DNA from: Dipylidium caninum
Taxonomy: Eukaryota; Platyhelminthes; Cestoda; Cyclophyllidea; Dipylidiidae
Length of the DNA: 64,000 nt
Assembly (NCBI GenBank): GCA_017562135.1
Contig: QEYB01000952.1
Span: forward strand, 248,001-312,000
Direction of reading: 5' to 3'
How positions within the stretch are numbered: position 1 is the first letter of the stretch; the number at the start of each line of letters is the position of its first letter. The notes beneath the pieces were generated by a model, which saw only the letters and a list, made by a program, of their open reading frames with translations, was not told where the DNA came from and ran no database searches. Shown here piece by piece: positions 1 through 12,759 of this stretch. The position numbers were made by a program, and so were the translations under genes.

Positions 1-1779
1 ACGAAAATGTCGCTTAGCGGAATGGTGCCTGCTAAACGCACTACCGGGAACCCAAATGATCACGCTTTTACCACTTATAGTTTAAAATAATACTACATAT
101 AATGCATTCGTAACTTAATCAAGACCCATTTCGAGGCTATTTTCCTCCCAATTCATGCCTTTGAATTATTTTTTAAAGTCCTTTCATAGTTATTTATTGC
201 ATGATATATTACTTTTCAGTATACTATTTAGCAGCGAACAAACGCTGTTATTTAGTTTGAGGAAACTCTAAACCAGGGGAGGAAGTCCATCCTCATTGTC
301 TAACCGCGGCAGCCAAGTGATATGAGTGATTGAGCCCTCCGTCAAGTGTGATGGTCCCCTTGGTTTGATCATGGCGATAAATAGGCAACCCTCAAGCGAA
401 TGCGAAAGTTCAGCGAAAAGCGGTTTTTCTACTTACATGATAGGAAAGACGAGTCGCCACTGCAAGCAAATAAGGCTTTGATCCTCGATGTTGCATTACC
501 CGAGTATTTTGCCTTCCACATATGCTCTTAACTATCCCGACTTTTAGTGAATCGATGCAGTGAAAAAGTCCGTAGGTGATGGGAGTATGCAGTGTGCTAG
601 CAACAGGCAGTCGGAACTTCTTTGTTCCTAGCTATGAGTACAGTGGCAACGGCATGGGTGTCTCAATCGCGTTTGACAACCACATTTCTAACGCTCATCA
701 TTTGGCCCGTCGAACTCATTCGGTCGCTTCCCTGCTCCGTGTTGGCTTTATGCTCTTGTAATATATTATTGCTCCTGGAAAATACCATGTTGTAGACTTT
801 TTGGATTATTGTAAAACTCGCTTAATGACAAGCGGATTTCGCACAACGAGGTTCCAAATGGATAAACACGACTTTTGACCTCGTTCACTTTAGGTAACTA
901 ATCGGCTATACTTCGATGCCGAGTTGCGGAAGGGTGAACTAGAACTGGAAAAGGCTTTTTCGTGTGCGACTTCTGGATTAAATGAGGATGTCCTAGCAAT
1001 ACAAGACTGTCATTCTTTCGGAGTATTCTCCACTCTCGCTTTCCGCTTACCCACCACACCCGTGCCATAGATATGCGGGCTTGTTGTTTGCGCATCACAG
1101 AAACGCACTAGTCTACAGAGCCCTACACTGAATCAGAGTTGACGGTCTCTTAACCACGCTGCCCTCGTAGATGAGTGGATCTGGCTCCATAGTACTTGCC
1201 TTCCTAGGGCATAAAGTGTTTTCTTTGAAAAGTGGTCCACCTCTTCAGCTGCGTTTTTCATCTCCTTTGAGGCCGTAGACCCGCCTTGAAGTCATTTACA
1301 AAAGGTCGAATTTTACGAAATTATCCCTTAGTCTGACTGGCGCTTGCTGAGGATGAATGACGGCCACGGTATCTGTCCCCCTAGTCCCTGCTAGGAGGAA
1401 ATAGCAAACTTTTCGTTTGAACGAAAGACGTCTAAGCCGTATATTTTGATAAAACACTTAAACAAGTGGGTAAACAAATGAAGTGGAGGATTTAACTTTT
1501 TTGAATCAGTGGTCTTTCATGCTAGCAAGAAGTCCTTTTAACGCCTAGTCTCTATCGCCTCCCACGACAGGCTTGTTGATGCTGATAAGTGGCGAAAAAC
1601 GCCGAAACCAATGATCGCAAAATCTTTTTAAGTGAGGAATAGGCATGAAAATTGCTGTGTGAGGTTAGGAACCCTCTTTTAGGAAGTAGGGGGTAAGCGG
1701 GACTGATTTACCAGCTTTTCAGCCAAGCAGCACCATCACGTTCACAGCAAGATCAAATACTTATCCTTGAACATCAAAT
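1..1779. other. Intergenic DNA downstream of the SLC1 gene
   Basis: Only short frames (about 60-65 codons) are open here, on both strands, and none resembles a protein family I know. There are no convincing splice-site pairs. The segment lies beyond the 3' end of the minus-strand SLC1 gene. I see no gene, RNA or repeat in it. Confidence 0.5.
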
Positions 1780-1785
1780 TTTATT
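1780..1785 (-). terminator. Poly(A) signal AATAAA of the SLC1 gene
   Basis: A canonical AATAAA hexamer reads on the minus strand about 64 nt beyond the SLC1 stop codon. The position suits a short 3' UTR. Cleavage was not tested. Confidence 0.55.
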
Positions 1786-1848
1786 TAAGGCGATTCAGCG
1801 TTGTACAAACGGAGCATGCGCTGTGGCATGAAATTAATGCAAGTGACT

Positions 1849-4800
1849 TTAACCCTCCAACATCTCATACTTCTCCATGTCCTCCACAGTACTGTCGTCC
1901 TCAGAGTTCTGACCCTTTTTGCGCCTTCCCAAAACCACCGCGTCTGTGAAGGCCGCAGCAAACAAGTGTCCCAAACCAATGGAACCGGAACGGCAACGGT
2001 CCCTGTAGAGTATACAAGGCTTTGCTATCTGGGGGTTTGTGGTACCCACACCCATCAGCACGCGGTCTTGTCTTTTTCGCCTCGCAAGTACTCTTTAGAA
2101 GAGTATCGAGATTTTCTACGACGTCACACCGTCTCTCTTAATCGAGTGGCAGTGTGCAGACGAAGCTGAACCACCGTGAGGTCGTACGGGCCGGCACACG
2201 CGGTCCACAGGACTGAGTCGCGCTCCGCGCACCACATCCAGTATAACTGAGGGGTACGCGAGCCTTACGGGGCGAGGGTGAGGGGTTTTATCTCGTCCGC
2301 ACGGTGACAGTCAGCGGCGGCCGAGACTGGCGGGCCCCGAGGTGGTGGACGTCGTGCGATGTGGCAGCTGGGCTCACGCGACCTCGCTATGTCTCTAATG
2401 CCTTGCCAAAAGGAAAGACGGACGACTTACATGAACCACTCGACGGCGAAGAGCAGGGAAACCGCTTCGGTCGGAACTCCAATTGATGATAAGATTGTTA
2501 TAATGATGATGATGCTAGAGCTTGGAACATTTGGAATGGCGAGGGTTGCAAATCCGGTCAGCAGCCTAAGTGAAAACAAATGGGCTTGACTTATTAACTC
2601 ACTTTAACGCGTTTTTCACCACCATCCAGGCAGATATGCTTTCAGTTCGTTTTTATTAAACCCCAACAAGTTTTCATCGCAACAGATGTTAAGTGAATTC
2701 GCCTACATGAAAAATTAAGTGGTGCACATAAACTTGATTTCTGTCAAAGACTTCATTCTGTCTGCGAGGCGAAAAGTAGGTCCTCACTCCTTAATTTCAG
2801 GTTAGCAGAACAAGCAAGCACGCACACACACACGGATACGTAGGCACACATCACATCCGCACTCACGCAATGATCACGTAGGTGCCGATAGTGATATCGT
2901 AGTGGGCGAGTTGGGCAACGAAGACACAGGCCACGGCCTGAAAGACCCCCGAGCCGTCGCCCTTTAAGGCAGCGGAGAAGGGAATGACAAATCGGCTAAC
3001 CTTTTCCTGAACCCCATAGCGATCACACGCCTCCATCATTTCCGGAATGGCAACCATTCTAAGAGAAAAAAATTTACATAAAAATTTATCGCGACGACAG
3101 GCCAACTCTCCCCTGCATTCTACACGCGTTATTTAAATTGTCTGGTGAGAGGAAACCAACGACAAGCGCCTCTATCAACTGGATGTAATTATCCTTCGAG
3201 CATGAGATGTGCAGCGCGAAATTACGGCACTCGTGGTCGCTGTTGAAACATCAGCCCCACTTGCCACACTGACACCTTTCAGAGGAGTTAATTAGTGCAA
3301 GGCTGAAATGAATCCCACCCTGTCAGGCCTACTCAAAGGATCGGGGCGTCAACTAACGTGCGTTGGGTTTTTGCTTCTTATAAAATGATTTGGGGGAAGT
3401 ATGACACGCGTATGATTGGGAGAACTGTACGCACAATTAAGCATGCTCTAAGGCTCAAAACATAAGAGGCTACGGAAACAGCGACCAAACTTACGGAGAA
3501 GTGGTGATAAACGATAGGAAAGTAACCCGCAAACCGACCCAAATGAGACGGAACGGATTGCGGAAAGAAGTCACCGTGTAGACAGCTATTTGAAGGATCA
3601 TGTGGATGGCCAAGCTCGCCAATACTGTTGCCATGAAGAGGCCAAGGCCTTGGAAGGTGGCTGCCGGATCTTCCAGACCCACAACCGCGCCTGCTACCAT
3701 GAAGCAAACACCTACCGGTGTGGCTCTACAAGTAAGTGACAGCGCTTTGGTTAAAATCTCTCCCGGAAGGTCCGGTTTTCAGGGCACCAAGTGCGGGACG
3801 GAAAATAGTTTGGTAAAACGAAGTATATCGCGCCACGTGCGGACTGATATCTGAAACCGACAAGGGCGAACTTACTGTAAGAACCAACGCATAAGAATGA
3901 TAACGACATGCCCAAGGGACTCAAAGAAGTCGACGAAGGCTTTTCCCATTTCACCAGCAGCTCCAGCTGCGATGCCAAACACGATGGTGGTGAAGATAAG
4001 TCCTGCAGAAGAAATTTTGTTCAGGGTTGGGTGCAGTTCACCGAAGAGGTATTTTAGAATTAGTAAGACGACGTCCTTTCCCCATTTCCCCTACCCGATG
4101 ATGCCATTTTAGTCCTATGCTAACTGTTCTCCATGTGGCACTTCGGTCTCTTTTGTGTGAGCGGCTGCGCGCCCCACAGCTCCATCTACCTTCGCCATGC
4201 GAAAGGAGTCGGGCCTGTCTGAATGGCGTTTAAGCGGATCTGCGAATCCCCTGGAAAGTGGCAGGTCATTGAGGAGTCCCGAGCACCGTGAGTGCTGATA
4301 CACCCGGAAATAGTGGAAATTTTAGGAGAAAAGTTGACATCATTGAGCGAAAACTCACCGATCATATCGGTCGCATCGAGTCTGGTTTGCACTGGTGCTG
4401 TTTCATTTTTCACGGGAAAATATGGCCACTCCCGTATGGTTTTTGTCTGTGCATATGAAAAGACGCGCCGTTTCATTCGCATCAAGCTAATTCCCAAAAA
4501 TTTGAATAATCTGCTCAGACAAAAAAGGCATGCGATGGCTCCTTTCTAGGAGGTACAACTTTCATCGCATGAAACACCAAGGAGAAACACCATTTAGTAA
4601 AATCTGTACCAAAGCGTCTACCTTCAGCTTCAAATGAGGGTCAAAGTTATCATGTCTCTCTGCTTTATCCAATTAATTGTGCGGCCTTTTTCATCCTCCT
4701 GCTTATATGAGGGCGCATGTAGAGTGCAGGAAAGACAGGTCGTATAACACTCGCAGTTTCGCATGACATACCTGGAAGATTGTGAGGGCAACCACATTGT

Positions 4801-6394
4801 CTGGGAACATATTTCTGCAAGGTGAAAGGCAGAGTCATGGATTACTTCAATGTTTTAAGCTGTGTCTAAACTATTCTCTGCTGGTCACCTCCCACACTCC
4901 CCCCACCCCGTCTGAGTTGGGCATGACGACGTGCACCTTTGGACGATGCGAAAGTTGGGGCCACGGAGCTCCCCCACCGTCGTCACCGGCCCACACCTAC
5001 CGTTTCGCCTTATCGCGCGCGGATAGGTGTCGGCGGGACTGAAAGCCTCGACAACCAACCCGAATAATGAAGCGAATTTACATTTGCTTTCCCCTCAGTC
5101 ATCGTCTTATAACTAAATTTCGCCCGAGGAATCACTTCATTTCAAGCTATATTCTGATTATGATATGAGGTACTTACAGGAAGAGATCGCCGAAAACGTC
5201 AGAAGTGGTAACAGGAGCGTCATTCTTACCCGGCTCCTCCTGGGTGGTGTTTGTCGCCAATGACGTAGACAAGCCTAAAACGTGAATGCAATAATTCCTG
5301 AAGGAGGTATAAGGAAATGTGGATGATATGTGTGAGGAGACATGCACAAGCCCGAAATGTCCACTATGATACAGCAATCATTAAGGCAGGTAAAGGCTGC
5401 TTGAACAGCAGGACCATTTCAATTGCAGCACCCACTTTTTTGGAGGCGGTAAAATGAGGGCGCAGAAATAGATTTGAATTAAACCGTCGTTCCCCGTCAT
5501 GCCTTCCGGATGATGGAGGCAAACTCACCGGGCTTGATCAGAGACGCAACAGTAACACCGACGGCGCCGCTGATAATGTCGAAGCCGATTACGAAACCAA
5601 TCGCGGCCAAGCCCATTTTACCGTTTTCTCGGGGATCCATTTTCGCCATCACTGCAAGTTTTAAAATAGTTGTGTTGGTCAGAAGGGTGTGGATGTGTGG
5701 TCACGCCAGTGGAAGCAACTTTTGACCGACATCTTACCGACTATAATGTTCGCGGCTATGACTGGCAAGATGGTAAGTTGGAGAAGACGAATGTAGATTG
5801 TTCCCGGCATTTCTGAGCAATTAAGGAAGAGAACATCAAGTGACAAAACAGAATACGTTCTTATTTACTAAGTAAGCATCGCCTCCTGTCCATTCGACTC
5901 GTCTGGGATTTCCCAGTTTCAAAAACACACAGAACCCTGGTAACTTGGACTAAAATTCAATTAAATCGCTTAATTATTTGCTGAATAAAGAGTTCCAAGC
6001 ATAAGGAAGTGATAAAAAGGTAGAGCTTTCGGGAATGAGGAAAGACTGTAGGGGAAGCAATATTACTGATATTTTTCCGGAAGTAACCGGGCATGAGCAT
6101 CAATATATGGTTATTGTTTAAGGGGATGAGAGGCACCAAAAGCCTTGTAAATATAGCATCGGGGAGAGGAACAATGGACGACAAAAAAGGGCACTCACTG
6201 ATCCAAGTGATCGCTACCTCAGAGGGGTTTGTGGTGCCGACTCCGAATCCAATACCGAAGCCAATGGCCACACCAATGAGCGTAGTAATGGTAAAGAGGT
6301 TGTCACGCAATCCTTTCCTCAGTTTTCCGCCACAAGTCGCGGATTTTTCATGAACCACACTAGCATATTCGTCACTTGCGTACGTCTCCGACAT
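1849..6394 (-). CDS. Divergent SLC1 family transporter (excitatory amino acid transporter-like), 11 exons, 486 aa
   Basis: Exons (minus strand): 6199-6394, 5738-5812, 5529-5651, 5178-5274, 4772-4814, 4359-4446, 3876-4002, 3495-3725, 2867-3058, 2431-2565, 1849-2002. All junctions are GT-AG and phases close to 487 codons. The protein follows the SLC1 order: cytoplasmic N-terminus, TM1-TM3, a loop with an Asn-X-Thr glycosylation site, TM4-TM6, then the two re-entrant hairpins with TM7 and TM8. Landmarks are WIKMPGTIYIRLLQLTILPV, NMFPDNVVA, IGLIFTTIVFG, VTSFRNPF, GVPTEAVSLL and DRCRS. SLC1 proteins couple acidic or neutral amino acid uptake to sodium at the plasma membrane. Here the TM7 NMDGT box reads KGDGS (359-363), and in TM8 Asp437 and Arg440 are kept while Ile444 and His448 replace the conserved Asn and Asp. 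The family is clear; the substrate and even transport activity are not. The start ATG opens a long exon with a typical hydrophilic N-terminus. Confidence 0.9.
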
Positions 6395-8078
6395 CGCTCA
6401 CCACCCGCGTTATTACCCCCGCCAGCAGCTACCCCGCAGTTTAAATGTTCCAAGCGATGGCGCACTGTGTTTGTTTGAAACAGTGTCATTGAGGGCGTGA
6501 CTTCGAGGTACTCGCACCGGGGATTGGTGTAAGTGACTGGAGGGGGGATCGGGGGGTGTGACAAATGGAAGGGACTGCCGCAATAAGCCCCGTTTTCGCT
6601 TCCCATATGAGTTAACTCAGATTGTTTTGCATACTTTAAAAGACATGACAGTTGTTGATTTATGACTCAAAGAATTAGGAATATAGGAAAAAGTGAGGAA
6701 AGGGTTAAAAAGAAATTTTTATAGATTTAGTGTTCTGGAGATATCCACTAGAAAACCGTTTCAACTCATATAACCGTCTTGGTAAGCAAAGAGAAGACAG
6801 CAGTGAACGCAAATGTGCACAATAAATGAAGTCAATTATTTTTCTGCACTGGAGCCCTTAAGGATATTTAAAATGACAATTCAGGTACGCATTGAATAGA
6901 CAAAATGCTTAAGTAAAGGTTATATCTTAAAGGCAAATGTTGGCGGTAATTTGCATGTTGAAATAGGTTAACCTGCTCAGGTAAAAAATACTTATGACCG
7001 AGGAAACACAGAACTCACGGTACAGTTATGCCAGTTGTTTTGCCGTGCAAGATAATTAATTAATTGATTAATACTGCTACTGTGTTTGTCACAGCCGTGA
7101 GCGATACCCTTGTACGGGTATAAAAGACAACACTGTAATATAAACCACAAATAGTTTGAAGGAAAATAATTTGGGGACAGCAGTACCCCTTTGCACAAAC
7201 AACTTTTGAAACATTAATGTCAGGAGAATCTAATGTCTGCGTACCTCATTAGCTTTGTCATTTTTGTTAGAATAATATGTAACACTAGACTGTCAAAGCT
7301 CCGTCACAAGTTGTGAGAAAATAAAACTAAAAACCTCCGGCAACTAATTTTATATATCAAAAGCAAAAGAAGTGCATTTTCTTCTCTTCAGATGTGTCTT
7401 CGAAAGATTACGAATTTTGTTAAGTGAATACAGACAATCTATTTAGGGATGCTGCACACAAATAATTGAAGGTATGTACATAGCGGTGTAAGCTCAGTGC
7501 TTGCTACTGAGATCTGAGAAGGCGTCTATGTACAGATGCTTCTGGTCTCGTTACTCCAAATTTGCACATAAATGTCTGGCCCTCTGCGCTTTCAAGATGT
7601 CTGTACTTAACCCCATTTGACCTCCGGAAACTTCTTTGCATCTAGGAGTATTGCACACTTCTCCTCCTGAATTGGGAAAAATGACGATTTAACATTTCAC
7701 ATGCTTCCCAGGTATGGCGGAAGTGACTGAGAAGACCGTTTCGAAAATGGCCCTTGCAATTGTAAATCTAATCAAAACTACTGGCGAGATAGGGGTCACG
7801 ATTAATTTCTAACCATCTAATTCATCATTGAGAATATGACACTTTATAGAATGTCATCAAACTTGTTTGAGTAGAGAATTCTAAGGCAATATTCTTCCAG
7901 TACTCATTTTGCGCGCTTAAATTCTTATATAATTGTGGATTAACACCGAAATACGTCATTTGTTTACCCCAGGCGTAAGCACAAATTGTGAAATATTAGC
8001 GATGATATAGATTACGTTAAAAAGAAGCTCGCGCGTCCCGTGTAAGTAGCCTGCGTTCGTGTAACAAAAATAGGGGAA
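6395..8078. promoter_or_regulatory. Divergent intergenic region between the SLC1-like and FOP-like genes
   Basis: These 1.7 kb separate the start codons of two genes pointing away from each other, so both promoters should lie here. The first 200 nt next to the SLC1 start are GC-rich compared with the AT-rich remainder. I could not pick a TATA box or other element with confidence, and no coding exon is evident. Confidence 0.4.
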
Positions 8079-10635
8079 ATGACAGAGATCAGCCCTGAAG
8101 TCGATGGTGACGAGTCGGACCTTAAAGAATGTTTGCTCGAAACACTTAAAGCTAATGGGACACTCAAGCAAATCCAAGTACAGCCCCGTTATCCTTAGAG
8201 ACTTACTTTTCAGGATCAGTTAACCGCGGCTGTTTACGCTGCCTTATATCGTCAAACACCACAACCCTCCAACCCTATTCTACTACCACTTACTGCGTTG
8301 AAATCATCAGCGAATGGTAATAGAAATTGGATTCTTGTATACGTTTAGAAAGGCGTTACCGCAGTATCCCTTTTGGTGGATTTTTTACAGTCCCTTGAGT
8401 TAAGGAAAACTCTAAATGTGCTCATGTACGAAAGTGGTCTCGTAAGTCTTGTAATTAATCGATTACGTTGTATCACTAGGATGAATTAAAATTAGAACGA
8501 AGAGATGACTTAATTCGCCACTACAACTTACAGTCCGTCTCTGACAAAGTTCCTTTACTGTCTGTTTTGTTGGCTTCCTTTACCGCCCCTTCAGTTAAGT
8601 CGTCGCAGTTGTCAAAAGGTTAATATGCATTATATCCTCTTTTTTCAAAATCAAGATTAACCCCTTTCAGTACTACGTATACGCTTTACGTAGATGCTTT
8701 CCATTAGCTATCCTTGCATATGGCGTAGTAAAATATCTATCGTTTATCTTTCAGCTGTCATATTGGATCAAGAGTCAGATAAGTGAGTTCGTCTAATAGC
8801 TTGCACAATTTTTAGACATTTTATCACAGTATGAACTTATATTTCTCATTTCACTAGCACCTTAACTGTTTTTATGCCTTCAATTTAAGTGGAATTGTAT
8901 TTAATGAACCCTGAAAATACATGCACTTATATCCACTAAATTTATCGAACTTTCTTTGTGGTGTCGTACATAGTGAGCTTCCTGGATTGCTTTATTTATC
9001 TTTCCGTGTTTCCAGGATTTTTTGTCGAAACGCTTTATGCTGCTTAGAGGTTACTCATGAGTTCGAGCGTTGTAAACACGGGTCCCATGCAATAATCCGT
9101 TTCATCGACATTTTATACTAGTCAAATGCAACTTTTAGCGAGCTTGAAGAATTAGTCCGTGACAATAGAGCTGTTCATGAGAACCATGAAGCGATTCCCG
9201 TCTCCTCTCCAACTTTTTCTGTTGCTTCCAAAGCCCATGTTCTCCCCAAATCTCCGCCCGATGCTGTGGATTCTATGTCCAAACGTGGTTTGTTGTCGTG
9301 GTTTTCTATCTACGACTTGCACATTTGTGCACCAACTTTACTCTCCTATTTTTTCAAGTATCAAAACCTTATTTGTAACGGACTACTGGAAATTCTATTG
9401 TTAAACATGAATTTTGATAATTGGATCTTAGAATTGCGCGAGAGAGTCTATTCGATATGAGTAGTATGTTAAAGCAATTCAAAAATTATTCCATTTGACA
9501 AAGTCCGTGGCCTTCTTATTCAATTCAGGTGAAGTGCATCGGGATGAAACTAGTTACCCCAATGCTGATGGGCAAGTCAATTTTTGTCCTAAATTATTTG
9601 AAAATTCTTACTTTATCCTTCTCGCGTACATTTCACTCCATTTCAATGTTCTATTTTCATTTTCAGAAACGTTCAGTCACACAGTCGTCCATGCCTTGAC
9701 AACCAAGTGGACCAAAAATCTCAATTGTTGACTAGACAGGACGTAGGAAAGGACGATCAGCATATTGTTAACAGGACTCCTCTGGAAGACCATAGTGTCC
9801 TCCCTGTCGATGCCAAGAGTGGAACATTGGATTCATCCACTGGTGGCAATTTGTCACAGGCACGATCCCGATGTGACAATTTCACTCACGCAGTTCCCTC
9901 CTGCGAGGATGGTTGCACACAAACGCCTTCGAATTATCCCGTTTTATACAAACAGCCTCCTCTATGCAGAGCATCAGACAATTCTGATAACGACTCGGAC
10001 ATTGATTCTGAGGTAGTAAGCGTCCTTTTATTATTTTCATGCAATATTTGTGAGGAGCCCAATATAGATCTGATATTCATAGACCTTTTGAATATAATTA
10101 ATATTTTTTCCTCGGTATAGTCTACAATAGGTCGCTTTCTCTCGGCGTAAGTTCTCTATATCCACTAACGCTTTAACGCCGCTCCACCCCTGCTCGGATG
10201 CTTAATCGTGGCCTTTTGACTAACATTTTGAACGCTTTAATCATTTAACAGGTTTTTCGTATATTAACTTTCGTGTATAAATTGTCACGCTTCAATTCGC
10301 CCACAATTTTCATTATCCAAATTTGCAATTTCGTCTTTTTTGGGGAGCGACTCGAACTCAGCCGACTGAGACGATATTTCCCACTTTATTTCCCTGTTGT
10401 TGGTGGCCGCCTTGTGCCTTCAAGTCTAAACCTTATTTTCTGGGTCTTGATCGCTCTTAGAGCCATCATATTATAACAAAGGAGTGTGCTTCAAACAGTT
10501 TTAAGTCACCGTTTTGCCTTTCTTGAGCGTAACCAAACACGATTTATTCTTCTCCAGGCCCCGAATGATATAACAATTAACTCTTCGAACTTGGAAGACT
10601 GTGACTACATCGAGCCGGTTCGGAGATACCACTAA
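8079..10635 (+). CDS. FOP/FGFR1OP (CEP43)-like centrosomal LisH protein, 9 exons, 357 aa
   Basis: Exons: 8079-8177, 8214-8316, 8353-8441, 8480-8618, 8755-8782, 9139-9287, 9529-9571, 9667-10012, 10558-10635; phases close to 358 codons. The N-terminus aligns with the FOP/TOF-LisH region: DLKECLLETLKANGTLKQIQ, then LTAAVYAALY, then VTAVSLLVDFLQSL (the FOP LVASLVAEFLQFF helix), and VPLLSVLLAS. A long acidic/serine-rich linker follows, and a short C-terminal exon (ITINSSNLEDCDYIEPV) resembles the FOP tail. Human FOP has 399 residues. The family anchors microtubules and acts in ciliogenesis at centriolar satellites and the mother centriole, together with CEP350/CAP350. The first three introns are 36, 36 and 38 nt. 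Intron 7 uses a GC donor at 9572. A possible extra exon at 10121-10146 would break the frame and was left out. The call is secure for the N-terminal half, weaker for the tail. Confidence 0.8.
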
Positions 10636-10829
10636 AGAGGTAACGTTTGGCTATCCCTGTCATCGAAATATTTTTCCCCTCATAGACGCAACTGCCGCTA
10701 TGTGCTCATCTTGTTTACTGGCTGTGTCCTTCGCCCATTTTAAAATGCTCTTTCCTCTTATCCCATTCCATCCTATCCCTTTCCGTCTTTTCTTTTGACG
10801 GTTGACGTGAAGCACATTCGTTTTGTTCT

Positions 10830-10835
10830 AATAAA
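10830..10835 (+). terminator. Poly(A) signal AATAAA of the FOP-like gene
   Basis: A canonical hexamer lies 195 nt after the stop codon on the coding strand. It is the first AATAAA downstream that I see. Confidence 0.45.
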
Positions 10836-12759
10836 TTTTACGTCTCCCTACTTGTTGCTGTACGGGCTCCCCACTCTTGACTGCATAAGCTTAACGAGAC
10901 GACTCGTGCTTGCGGTAAATTAATAATGTGTTCCAATAGTCTAACATTTTAACTGTTTTATCAGAACACTTCGATAAGAATCTCTTCAGTTTTCGTTTTG
11001 ATGTTCAGAACAGAATAGGTACTTTTACATGATGGTTCTACCCTATGCCGCCTGAGTTACCGTATAAAATTGTCCGCGGGTCCGTTCGTTCGAGTGCGCA
11101 TCGGCGACCGGTTTGCAGCTGTGCCAACGGCACGACGTCTGCCAGTTGAGTCGTCGCCTTGGTTAATGTGCTTTTCGTGCGTCAGGTATTGCGAACTCGG
11201 AGTGACGCAACCCCCAGCCTAACCATTTTGGCTCCACATCAAATGACGCAACTGCTTCAGGGCACTCACATGAAGCCTTCTATACTGCCTTCACTACGGC
11301 TATGGTAACGGCGGCATTGAGTTGATTACGTTTAAACAACTATCCTTGTCCTTTATCCGCTGTGAAAATGGAAATTGGAGGCGCTTGTGTTAAGGTTATG
11401 ACTGAACATACGAGTAACAGCGTCAAATGGAGAAATATGATGAGTAATAGAGTATCCCTTGGGATGCTCTTCAGTAATAAGCAGCCGCCTGTTTGGTATT
11501 TCCATCGCCAAGCTCACTTTTCAGATCACCGATTTCCGTTCAGTTATTCTCCGACTAGTTTAAAACATATTTTTTAACTTAAGGTGTACCTTTACTTGAG
11601 TCGGTTTATAAACATCGGGAACTGCCCTGCCCCATCCTTTAACTTTAGCTATACGTATTCCGATATGGGAAATAGTTTCGTTGTAATTTAAGTCACCTCT
11701 ACAACCAATAACCGATGGGTTTTAGCCCAATTTTTATTTCTTCCCTAATAGCGAATTTGGCTGTATTTCAAATGATTGTAGTTCGACAAGTATATATCAG
11801 GCCTTCGGTGATTGAAATATAATTCCCTCAAATGATGAACATGGTTAAAAGTATAGTTTTTGGTATTGCATCCCTCCCTGTCTTCCGTATCAATAACCTC
11901 AATTTTGAAAACAAACTCAACAACATTCCTGGGAAAGACTCCGCCAGGGAGCCATCCGGGATTGCGTACATTCTCAGACTAATCGAATCATATACACATT
12001 GCGGTGACAGCACGCACAAATATGTTTCAGAATCACTTTATCCTCGATGTATCAATTTTTACGTTTTATGACTAGGCGATCGGCTTCCTTGACCATCAAG
12101 GGGAATGGATTTTTCACCGGAAGAGAAGGGGAAATGGAGAGGATAGTGGCCAAAATTTGTCGCGCCCTTAATAGCGAAACCGTTTTATCTCTGATCAATT
12201 TCATTCGTTTGTTTTCCTTAATTGATCAGCCGCTGATGTCAAATGACCAAGTAAGACTTAATGTGTGGTTCACCAAAAAGATGGGACTAATGATTATATA
12301 AAAGAGGGAAAGAGGATATGAAGTCTATCACACAGACGCACAGTAGAGCAAGTTTAGCAATCAGTTAAGGTTGATCTGATGCGTTTGTCTCCCCGTTTGT
12401 TCGGTTAGAAAGAAACTTCCTTCGCAAGTTACAAACGGCACCCCAAATCCGTAGCACAGACCCGCCTCTAAAATACGAAACAGTAAAACTCGCAAGTCTG
12501 TTCCCTAATCAAAACTGCTGATTATCTATTTAGACAGAAAACTAGCGCTTTTTGAAATGCTCATACCTGAAAAACGTTAACGGCACCACGAGGTCAAATT
12601 CAAACACTTCTACTTCAGATTACATGAGTATAAACTGTGTTTAGCAGAGGTTGCTTACTTCAGTCCCAATTTCCAGAGATCATCTTTTGTAATTAACTCG
12701 AGGAAGTCGTTTTGATCAAATTGATGATTTGCGATCTAGAATTAAATACACAAAGCGCG
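10836..12759. other. Convergent intergenic spacer between the FOP-like and ASK genes
   Basis: The 3' ends of two genes face each other across this spacer. Open frames reach about 84 codons (for example 12047-12301, plus) but show neither homology nor flanking splice sites. I see no gene here. Confidence 0.45.

Noticed and set aside
2818..2850. Short CA-rich stretch
   Set aside because: Too short and imperfect to list as a microsatellite.
3751..3978. Minus-strand frame adjoining the SLC1 exons, giving IYFVLP
   Set aside because: The downstream exon starting at 3725 continues the SLC1 homology in phase, so this is intron read-through that ends in a stop.
10121..10146. Possible extra FOP exon with good splice sites
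   Set aside because: Its 26 nt would shift the frame and end the protein early; exon 8 joins the last exon directly in phase.
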